Below are positions 57,324 to 64,000 of a stretch of DNA of 64,000 nt, in pieces. The number at the start of each line of letters is the position of its first letter. Position 1 is the stretch's first letter. The stretch comes from UBA11524 sp965646445 (GTDB taxonomy: Bacteria > Bacillota > Clostridia > Christensenellales > Aristaeellaceae): contig CBFFZW010000001.1 in NCBI GenBank assembly GCA_965646445.1, forward strand, positions 1 to 64,000, in the 5' to 3' direction. Made by a program: the position numbers and the translations under genes. The notes under the pieces are model-generated. The model searched no databases, was not told the DNA's origin, and worked only from the letters and a program-made list of their open reading frames with translations.

Positions 57324-58527
57324 ATGTCCTTCTGCTGAAGCTGTAGGGATTCATCCGCGTCTGTGGGGTCAGCACGGAATGGGACAGGCTGCGGTTTTTA
57401 GTAACGTTGAGCACCAGCGCGATGCCGCCCATGTTCGTCACCATGTTGGAGCCGCCGTAGGAAAGGAAGGGGAGGGGAATGCCGGTGATGGGCATCAGCC
57501 CCAGCGTCATGCCGATGTTCTCAAAGACGTGGAACAGCAGCATCGCCATCACGCCGATGATGATGAGCATCCCGTACTTGTCCCGGGTATAGCGGGCCAG
57601 ATAGAGCATACGCAGGATGATGAGCAGGTACCCCAGCAGCACCAGAGAGCAGCCCACAAAGCCCCAGGCCTCGCCAATGGTGGCGTAGATGAAGTCCGTC
57701 CAGTCGGCGGGCACATAGTTGAGCTGGTACAGCGCGCCGTCCACAAAGGTGCCCACGCCGGAAATGCCGCCCGAGCCGATGGCCATCTTGCTCTGGGACT
57801 GCTGGTAAGCGTCGTCCAGGGGGGACAATTCAGGATTGATGAAGGCCAGGATGCGCGCCAGGCGGTAGTCATCCGAGCCGGAGGCCACCATGAAGCCGTA
57901 GATGGCCAGCAGCATCAGGAGAGCGGCGGCGGCCAGGCCCAGCAGCAGCTTGATGTCCACATTGGAGAAGTACAGCATGATGGCGAACAGGAACACGATC
58001 ACCAGCATGGAGCCGGTCTCGCCGGACAGCAGGATGATGCCGCAGGGAATCAGCACCATCAGCATGATGCGGATGAATTCCCGCACGTTGCTCATGGGCC
58101 GGTCATACCGGGAGAGGGTCTTGGCCAGCATCAGGATCATGGACAGCTTGATGAACTCCGACGGCTGAATGGTGAAGCCCCAGATGATGTCCAGCCAGGC
58201 CTTCACGCCCTCCGCACGGTTGAAGATCCACACCACGAAGACCAGCAGCGTGCCGCCGTAGTAGGCCAGCTCGGTGTGGCGGCGGAGGAAGTCGTAGGGG
58301 ATGTTCATGATGACCGCGATGACGAAGGGGGCCATGGCCAGGAAAATGCACTGGTTGACGGCCGAGGAGGATTCGACAATGTGGTTCAGCAGGGACGTGT
58401 CGGCGCTGGAGGAAGGGGAATAGGTGGCGACGCATACTGCCAGCACGCCGAAAACGGCCATGGAGAAGACCAGAATCAGCAGAGTCTTGTCCACATGGGC
58501 CCGGGAGCGTCTGTTTTCACCGATCAA
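57322..58527 (-). CDS. rodA: Rod-shape SEDS glycosyltransferase
   Basis: A 401-aa polytopic protein of the SEDS family, which polymerises peptidoglycan glycan strands for side-wall growth with PBP2. About ten transmembrane segments are visible. Hallmarks are GFTIQPSEFIKLSMIL, ILLSGETGSMLVI, GSGGISGVG, and GIPLPFLSYGGSNM at the C-terminus. The start is a TTG at 58527, with AAGGAGGT 8 bases upstream inside the minD end (11-base overlap). It is last in the mreC-mreD-mrdA-minD-rodA operon. Confidence 0.95.
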   Translation of the reverse strand: MIGENRRSRAHVDKTLLILVFSMAVFGVLAVCVATYSPSSSADTSLLNHIVESSSAVNQCIFLAMAPFVIAVIMNIPYDFLRRHTELAYYGGTLLVFVVWIFNRAEGVKAWLDIIWGFTIQPSEFIKLSMILMLAKTLSRYDRPMSNVREFIRIMLMVLIPCGIILLSGETGSMLVIVFLFAIMLYFSNVDIKLLLGLAAAALLMLLAIYGFMVASGSDDYRLARILAFINPELSPLDDAYQQSQSKMAIGSGGISGVGTFVDGALYQLNYVPADWTDFIYATIGEAWGFVGCSLVLLGYLLIILRMLYLARYTRDKYGMLIIIGVMAMLLFHVFENIGMTLGLMPITGIPLPFLSYGGSNMVTNMGGIALVLNVTKNRSLSHSVLTPQTRMNPYSFSRRT

Positions 58528-59332
58528 TACGTTTGACCTCCTTGATGCGCGGGGCAAATAGCCGACGATACCAGGGCTTGGGCGCCGCGCCATAGGCGGG
58601 GAGTGCCCAGGCCTGCCCGGCCATGCGTCCGGCAATACGGGCAAGGGCACGCTGGCCCTCACAGTCCGCGTCCATGGGGCTGAAATGGCCGATCTGCGCC
58701 CGGTAAATGGTGCGATCCTCGGGCACTTCGCCCATCAGGCTGAGGTCGAGGGTCTGGGCAACCACCTGCGCGCTGTACATCTCCCCGGCCTCGATCAGCT
58801 CCGGCATCAGCCGGTTGACAATCAGGGAGGGACGGGGGAGGTGCTTGCCCTCCAGGGTGAAGACGGCGCGCTCGGCGTCGCGGATACACACGTCATCCGG
58901 CGTGCAGATAATCATGGTTTCATCATATTCGGCGGAGAGCAGACCGCGCAGGCCGCGCTCAATGCCGGCGGGGCAGTCGATCAGCACATGGTCATGGGTC
59001 GCCTTCAGCTCCGCGATGATCTTGCGGAAGGCCTTGGGGTCCAGCTCCTTGGCCCGGGCGAACTGCGCCGCCGGGAGCAGGGAGAGCTTGGGCAGCTCCA
59101 CCGGATGGATGAGGGCCTGCTGAAGGCGGCAGTCCTTGTTGCATACGTCCACCAGGTCGTAAACGATGCGGTTTTCCAGCCCCAGCAGAGCGTCCTGATC
59201 CCGAAGACCAATGTCCGCGTCCACGACGCAGGTTTTCAGCCCGCGGCGCGCCAGGGCCACGGCCAGACAGGAGACCACGGTGCTTTTGCCCACGCCTCCC
59301 TTGCCGGAGGCGATCAACCAGGCTTTTGACAT
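58517..59332 (-). CDS. minD: Septum-site-determining ATPase MinD
   Basis: A 271-aa deviant Walker-A ATPase: SGKGGVGKST (9-18), VVDADIGLRDQD, and VLIDCPAGIERGL. In rods it places the division site with MinC. The usual amphipathic membrane-targeting helix at the C-terminus is unclear here (WYRRLFAPRIKEVKRI may serve). ATG 59332 follows GGAGG by 8 bases. In many Clostridia and Bacilli minC precedes minD; here mrdA lies directly upstream, 40 bases away, and no minC frame exists. Confidence 0.93.
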   Translation of the reverse strand: MSKAWLIASGKGGVGKSTVVSCLAVALARRGLKTCVVDADIGLRDQDALLGLENRIVYDLVDVCNKDCRLQQALIHPVELPKLSLLPAAQFARAKELDPKAFRKIIAELKATHDHVLIDCPAGIERGLRGLLSAEYDETMIICTPDDVCIRDAERAVFTLEGKHLPRPSLIVNRLMPELIEAGEMYSAQVVAQTLDLSLMGEVPEDRTIYRAQIGHFSPMDADCEGQRALARIAGRMAGQAWALPAYGAAPKPWYRRLFAPRIKEVKRIDR

Positions 59333-59372
59333 GCTGTATTCCTCCAATCATCAGCGGTGGAAAAGCGCGGCG

Positions 59373-61928
59373 TTACGGCGCCAGGGAGTTGCCGGAGGGC
59401 AGGTCGTAGTCGGCGGTGCGCAGCGTTTCTTGATCCAGATACCAGGTCACGAAGTCGCGGGCGGCGACGGCAGCATCACCGCCGGAATAGCCGTTGGGCA
59501 CGAAGGAGACCACGACAATTTCCGGGTTTTCATAGGGCGCGAAGCACACGAACCAGGCGTTGTTCTCCAGATCGATGTTGGAAACCTGGGCCGTACCTGT
59601 TTTAGCGGCGAGGATGTTGCGGTCGTATTTCCAATTGTTGAAGTACTTCTTAGCGGTACCGGACTCGTCCACAACGCCCTGCATGCCCTGGCGGATCAGG
59701 GAGAAATAATCATCGGGGTCGTCAATGGTGTTGACCAGCTGCGGCTCGCGTTGGCTGAGTATTTCGCCGCTGGGGGAGATGATGGAGTCCACGATGGACA
59801 CGTTGTAAACATGGCCGTCGTTGGCCACCGCCGTAACATAGCGGGCGACGGCGATGGGCGTCACCACCGTGACCGACTGGCCGATGGCCGTCAGAATGGT
59901 CTGGCCGCCGCCCCACTTGATCTCGTTCATGTAGTTGTAGGTATCGCCGATGACCTTTTGCAGGTAGACCATTTCCTTGGTCATGTTCAGCTCTTCCATG
60001 AGGATGGTGCGCATGTTGTCCACCCAGTCGCCCTGGTTGGTGTTGACGGCCATATCCATCAGCCGCTTCGCGCACACGGAAAGGCGATCGTCGTCGTACT
60101 CAATGTTGCGGGACGCGCCGCATTCCCTCAGGTGCTTCTTGATGGCGTTGAAAACGATGATGGGCATGGACGTGTCCTGACTGGCCTCGTTCATGGCTTT
60201 GGAGGGATCGTACAGGGTGTTCTGGCTGCCCACCACGGAGCGAACCTCGCCCGGCAGGTCGATGCCGGTGCGGGAGGTCAGGCCGAACATGGAGGCATAG
60301 CGGTAAAGCCGTTCCTCGCCCAGGCGGCTGCCCAGCTCATAGAAGAAGTAGTTGCAGGAGTGGGACAGGCCTTCCACGATGGTCTGGTTGGCGTGCTTCC
60401 ACCGATAGCTGGCGTTGATCCAGCATTTGGGGGCGGTGGTTTTGTCGTTGTTGTACTTGGTGTAGTAGCCGTCGTCGGAAATGCGCTCGGTGGGCTTCAG
60501 TTCGCCTGAATTGAGGGCGCCGAAGCCGGTAACCATCTTGAAGATGGAGCCGGGGGTGGCCCGGGCATGGATGCCGTAGTTCAGCAGCAGGTTGCGCTCG
60601 TCCGACAGGATGGCGACGGCGTCCTTGCCGCCGGAAACCAGGGCGTTGAGGTCGTAGGTGGGGTAGTTGGCCATGGCCAGCACCCGATCCTGCATGTCCA
60701 TGACGATGAGGGTGCCGTGCTCGGCCAGCTGCATGGGATACTGCTCCCAATTGCGCTTGGCGATCTTGGCGCGGTTATCCTCCAGCCAGTCGGGATCAAC
60801 CATGTACTGTTCCTGCTTGTTGCGGATGGTGTTCACGTTGTCCGCCATGGCGCGCTCCGCCACCTGCTGGTAGCTGCTCTTCAGCGTCAGCTTGACGTTG
60901 TTGCCGTCCTGGGGCTCGGTGTAGCTCAGTTCCCGAACCACCTTGGACCACTGGTCGCGCTCCACCACGCGGCTGCCCTGGCGCAGGGAGCTGTTCTGCG
61001 TCAGCCAGTCCTCCATGGAGGACTCGATGCCGTCGCGGCCGATGGTGTCGTTGTAAGAATAACCTTTGGGCTGCAGGGAGTTCCACATGCTCTGGCTGGG
61101 AATTTTGCCGATGTAGCCGATGACCTGGCTGGCCAGCGTCTGCCGGGGATAAACGCGCTTGGTGCCCACGGAGATCTCCATGCCGGGCAGGGTCATGGAG
61201 CGGGTTTCCACCTCGATGACCGTCTCATAGGATACATCGCCGGCAATGGTAATGGGCTGGGAGTTGAACACGTTCATCTGCATTTCGGAATAGATGGCCA
61301 TCACCTTCAGGGTCGTGGCCTCATCCAGGATGAAGGGCTCAACGTACTTGTCGCCTTCCTCGGCCTTGAGGGCCTCCTTCTCCGCCTCGGAGTTGACGAT
61401 GCGGTAGCGGTGCTTGAGGGCCGTGTAGCAGCTTTCGGCGTCAGGATAGGTCTTGAGCTTGGAAACATAGTTGTTGGAGCGCCACTGCTTTTCACGGGTG
61501 GCCAGCACGCTGTCGGACACGCCGCTGCCGAAGTTGAACTGCCATTCCTGGGTTTCGGGGTTGCGCTCAATAACGTAATCGAAGGCCAGCTCGCCGCCGT
61601 GCCGCTCGATGATGTCCAGGGTATCGACAATGGCGGGGGTATAGACCTTGTAGTCGGATTTGCGGTTCTGGCTGGCGTCCTTGTAGAAGGTTACGTTGTA
61701 AACCAGCTCGTCCTCCGCCAGCACCACGGAGTCCGCGTCGATGATGTTGCCGCGCTTGCCGCGCAGGGTAATGGTCTTGGTACGGTTGTTTTCCGCCTTT
61801 TCGGCATAATAATCGCTTTGGCGCAGCTGCAGGTTGACCAGACCGCTGAGCAGATAGGCGAACATGGCCAGCAGAATGATGATGAAGGCGATATACCGCC
61901 ACTTCATGCCCGTTTTCAGATTGCTCAC
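59373..61928 (-). CDS. mrdA: Penicillin-binding protein 2 (rod-elongation transpeptidase)
   Basis: An 851-aa class B PBP with an N-terminal membrane anchor (about 12-32) and a pedestal domain (to about 370). The transpeptidase domain has the active Ser in SIFK (near 461), the SxN triad in SHSCNYF, and KTGTA (near 773). It is longer than typical PBP2 (600-700 aa). Extra residues lie in the pedestal and between the SxN and KTG motifs, including CAKRLMDMAVNTNQGDWVDN. It cross-links wall made by RodA. Confidence 0.95.
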   Translation of the reverse strand: MSNLKTGMKWRYIAFIIILLAMFAYLLSGLVNLQLRQSDYYAEKAENNRTKTITLRGKRGNIIDADSVVLAEDELVYNVTFYKDASQNRKSDYKVYTPAIVDTLDIIERHGGELAFDYVIERNPETQEWQFNFGSGVSDSVLATREKQWRSNNYVSKLKTYPDAESCYTALKHRYRIVNSEAEKEALKAEEGDKYVEPFILDEATTLKVMAIYSEMQMNVFNSQPITIAGDVSYETVIEVETRSMTLPGMEISVGTKRVYPRQTLASQVIGYIGKIPSQSMWNSLQPKGYSYNDTIGRDGIESSMEDWLTQNSSLRQGSRVVERDQWSKVVRELSYTEPQDGNNVKLTLKSSYQQVAERAMADNVNTIRNKQEQYMVDPDWLEDNRAKIAKRNWEQYPMQLAEHGTLIVMDMQDRVLAMANYPTYDLNALVSGGKDAVAILSDERNLLLNYGIHARATPGSIFKMVTGFGALNSGELKPTERISDDGYYTKYNNDKTTAPKCWINASYRWKHANQTIVEGLSHSCNYFFYELGSRLGEERLYRYASMFGLTSRTGIDLPGEVRSVVGSQNTLYDPSKAMNEASQDTSMPIIVFNAIKKHLRECGASRNIEYDDDRLSVCAKRLMDMAVNTNQGDWVDNMRTILMEELNMTKEMVYLQKVIGDTYNYMNEIKWGGGQTILTAIGQSVTVVTPIAVARYVTAVANDGHVYNVSIVDSIISPSGEILSQREPQLVNTIDDPDDYFSLIRQGMQGVVDESGTAKKYFNNWKYDRNILAAKTGTAQVSNIDLENNAWFVCFAPYENPEIVVVSFVPNGYSGGDAAVAARDFVTWYLDQETLRTADYDLPSGNSLAP

Positions 61929-61969
61929 GGGGGTACCTCCTTTCCAAAGGTCCGAAGGGGAAACAAGGC

Positions 61970-62599
61970 TCAGCGGGCGGGGGCCGTCCGCCTGAAGCCC
62001 AGGAAGCGCCGCAGGGGCAGCATCAGCACGGCGGTGATGATGACGGTGGCCAGCAGATTGGTGATGCTGCGGCCGAAGTGCGCCGCCGTCAGGGTCACGC
62101 CGCCAAGGTAAATGTAAATGAGGTTGACGGCCTCATAGAGGATGACGTTCATGGCGGCGCACAGGGGTGTGCGCACATAGGGGCTGGCGTTGGCACCCGG
62201 ATGGCCAAGGAACAGATCCATCAAGCCGTTGATGAGGGCGTGACGGCGCTTGACATTGCGGCCCAGGCTGCGCTCCTCCTCCAGGCGCTTTTCGCTTTTG
62301 TCAGCGAAGAAGATGCTGCAGAACAGCGCGCCCAGGGGATAAAGCAGCAGGTTCATCATCGGCAGGGAAGGGAGCATGGTTTCCATGACAATGCCGTAAA
62401 GTCCGCCGACCCACAGCGCCCGCAGACGCCCGTAGCCCACCGTCAGGATGGCGATGACCGCGTAGATCAGGCTGGGCGTCACCCCGCCGATGCTGACATA
62501 GGGCATCACGCAGACCTGCAGGAGGTACCCCAGCGCGATGACCAGGAAAAACTTGAACTGAAGCCAGATATAGCGCCGGGAGGAATCGCGCTTCTTCAC
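61970..62599 (-). CDS. mreD: Rod-shape protein MreD
   Basis: A 209-aa membrane protein with five or six transmembrane segments and the family's GGLYGIVMETML and LLYPLGALFCS stretches. A charged loop near residues 100-130 (KSEKRLEEERSLGRNVKRR) is longer than usual. It overlaps mreC by 4 bases and precedes mrdA by 41 bases. Confidence 0.9.
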   Translation of the reverse strand: MKKRDSSRRYIWLQFKFFLVIALGYLLQVCVMPYVSIGGVTPSLIYAVIAILTVGYGRLRALWVGGLYGIVMETMLPSLPMMNLLLYPLGALFCSIFFADKSEKRLEEERSLGRNVKRRHALINGLMDLFLGHPGANASPYVRTPLCAAMNVILYEAVNLIYIYLGGVTLTAAHFGRSITNLLATVIITAVLMLPLRRFLGFRRTAPAR

Positions 62600-64000
62600 C
62601 TGTCATCCTCCTCGAAGGTCAGCTGACCGGGGTTCAGGGTGATGTAGGGTGTGGGTGTGGGGGTAAAGGTGGGCGTGGGGGACGGCGTGGGTTCGCCGCT
62701 GACCACATGATACTCGTACACAGGCCCGGCGATGGTGGGCACGGACGTGGGGGATGGCGCGGGTGTGGCCGTGGGCGCCTCGGTGGGCGTGGGGGACGGC
62801 GTGACGGTGACGTTGGGATCCGGCGTAGCGGTCTGGCCGAAGACGGTGGTGGAGCCGATCTTCAGCGTGGGCATCGGGCGGGCGGTGGGCAGCGGAACAA
62901 ACTCGTTGTAGCTGCTGGCGCTCTCCCGGCCCTGGACGGCTTCCGCCGTGGGCTTGTAGCGCAGGACGATGACATATTCCAGGTGCTCAAAGTCCACCTG
63001 GGGCTGCACGACGATGTACTGCTTGTTGGCGTCCATACCGCGGGTGGATTCCCGCACGGTGCCGATGGGAATGCCCTTGGGGAAGGACAGGCCGACGCCG
63101 GAGGTAACCACCAGGTCGCCGGGGCGGGGCAGATGATCCTCGGGCAGATAGTACATGCGGCACATGGGCTGGCCGTCGATGCCCAGCGTACCGCGGACGG
63201 TGCCCTGATCGCGGCTGGACTGGATCAGTCCGGCAATGGAGGCCTCGCTGTCAATGATGGAGCGAACCTGGCTCTGCGTCTCGCTGACGGTTTCCGTATA
63301 GCCCACCAGCGCGCCGGAGATGGTCACGGCCATGAATTCGGAAATGCCGTCCCGCCGTCCGCGGTTGATGGTGAAGGTGGAGAAGTAATTGCCGTCGTCC
63401 CGGCCGATGACGGTGCAGGCGATGGGGTTCATGTTCTCATTGGCGGACATTTCATCGTACATGTTTTCGTACTGGGAAAGCTGGTACTGCAATTCATCCG
63501 CCCGCATGGCCTGGTAGACCAGCTGCTCGTTTTCCGCGCGGAGGCGGTTGTACTCCGTTTCCAGGTTGGCCCGCAATTTCAGCGTCCGCAGATACCCGGC
63601 GAAGGATTCCGTCACGCCGGAAAAAATGCTCTGAACCGGCGTTACCACCCGGGAAACGACGCCCTCGGGGAGTTGCAGAATCGTCAGCCCCGGCATGATC
63701 CGGGACAGGAGCATCACGCCCAGGGTGCCGACGATGGCCAGGGTGATGACAATCAGCCATACCGTGCGCAGCCGCCGGGGCAGCTGCTTGCGCTCCCGCT
63801 TCTCCTGAGGGCGGACACGGGGCGCCTTCTTGCCCTTGATCTTGCCGCGGCCGATGGCGCCGTCATCCTCGGCGTCCTCCGTGTCGCCCACGGCCTCCGC
63901 CAGCTTCGACAGAGCCTGGTCGGGCGTGTCGGAAGCATCGCCATAGGCCGCCGCGCCCTCCGGCTCGCCGTCGGGCAGGTCGCGCTTGATGCTTTCCAGA
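62596..64000 (-). CDS. mreC: Rod-shape protein MreC (5' end outside the window)
   Basis: The frame stays open to the right edge, so the start is not seen; a GTG at 63891 is a possible but unsupported start. In the visible 467 residues there is an acidic, then basic cytoplasmic head, one transmembrane helix (TVWLIVITLAIVGTLGVMLL) and a coiled coil (LETEYNRLRAENEQLVYQ). The MreC beta domain follows (VVTSGVGLSFPKGIPIGTV), then a long tail of Pro/Thr repeats (TPSPTPTEAPTATPAP). It scaffolds the elongation complex outside the membrane. The tail and long head are unusual. Confidence 0.92.
   Translation of the reverse strand, partial: LESIKRDLPDGEPEGAAAYGDASDTPDQALSKLAEAVGDTEDAEDDGAIGRGKIKGKKAPRVRPQEKRERKQLPRRLRTVWLIVITLAIVGTLGVMLLSRIMPGLTILQLPEGVVSRVVTPVQSIFSGVTESFAGYLRTLKLRANLETEYNRLRAENEQLVYQAMRADELQYQLSQYENMYDEMSANENMNPIACTVIGRDDGNYFSTFTINRGRRDGISEFMAVTISGALVGYTETVSETQSQVRSIIDSEASIAGLIQSSRDQGTVRGTLGIDGQPMCRMYYLPEDHLPRPGDLVVTSGVGLSFPKGIPIGTVRESTRGMDANKQYIVVQPQVDFEHLEYVIVLRYKPTAEAVQGRESASSYNEFVPLPTARPMPTLKIGSTTVFGQTATPDPNVTVTPSPTPTEAPTATPAPSPTSVPTIAGPVYEYHVVSGEPTPSPTPTFTPTPTPYITLNPGQLTFEEDDR

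Noticed and set aside
1..64000. tRNA or rRNA genes
   Set aside because: I looked for GGTTCGAATCC-type arms and rRNA core sequences and saw none that fit a complete gene.

Overview
The window reads as chromosome of a GC-rich, endospore-forming member of the Clostridia (Bacillota). The evidence is a complete spoIIIAA-AH cluster, spo0A, spoVM, an alpha/beta-type SASP gene, ricT, a T-box leader in front of trpS, a DarA-type c-di-AMP receptor and a mreC-mreD-mrdA-minD-rodA wall-elongation cluster. Genes are tightly packed with strong AGGAGG ribosome sites and frequent 4-base ATGA overlaps. I cannot name the genus; gut or rumen Clostridia would fit.

Layout. 1-2.3 kb: a non-coding repeat copy, then trpS with its terminator, T-box and promoter. 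2.3-9.9 kb (+): DUF624 membrane protein, small SASP, methyltransferase, Hsp33, two helical-repeat proteins and a zinc-ribbon membrane protein. 9.9-10.9 kb: spo0A behind three 0A boxes. 11.3-15.4 kb (-): ilvE, an unknown gene, an RluA-type pseudouridine synthase and a HAD phosphatase. 15.4-20 kb (-): a second zinc-ribbon membrane protein with a thioredoxin-reductase-like flavoprotein and a DUF3298 protein, then an LCP-domain protein. 20.3-21.1 kb (-): trxA and an RseC-like protein. 21.2-26.2 kb (-): spoIIIAA-AH preceded by an L,D-transpeptidase. 26.3-31.5 kb: repeat copy, secreted protein, gene remnant, spoVM, orphan HicB, a Spo0A C-domain-only protein and two non-coding islands. 31.5-38.9 kb: M15 peptidase, lepB, DUF951, murI, an AT-rich membrane protein, an EF-G-like GTPase and an unusual acetyltransferase fusion. 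38.9-42.2 kb: DUF2304, GT2, a flippase and a frameshifted metallopeptidase. 42.3-48.3 kb: a secreted class-I amidotransferase-fold hydrolase, two GNATs, CoA-disulfide reductase and a ROK-kinase/mannose-6-phosphate-isomerase fusion. 48.4-55.7 kb: an AT-rich secreted protein, a binding-protein-like secreted protein, GIY-YIG, an RlmL-like methyltransferase and darA-holB-ricT. 55.7-64 kb: ferredoxin, aldo/keto reductase and the rod-shape operon, whose mreC runs off the right edge.

The most interesting signal is non-coding. Four copies of a structured element of about 215-240 bp (11.0, 20.1, 34.3 and 51.1 kb) each sit inside a Rho-independent terminator. In every case the host terminator hairpin is present on both sides of the element, and only the gene-distal copy keeps its U-tract. 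Hairpin sequences differ between loci but match within a locus, which is the pattern of insertion into a terminator with target duplication. A separate, larger non-coding element (about 600-700 bp, GC-rich, several paired stems) occurs twice, inverted, at 0.1-0.8 kb and 26.3-27.0 kb.
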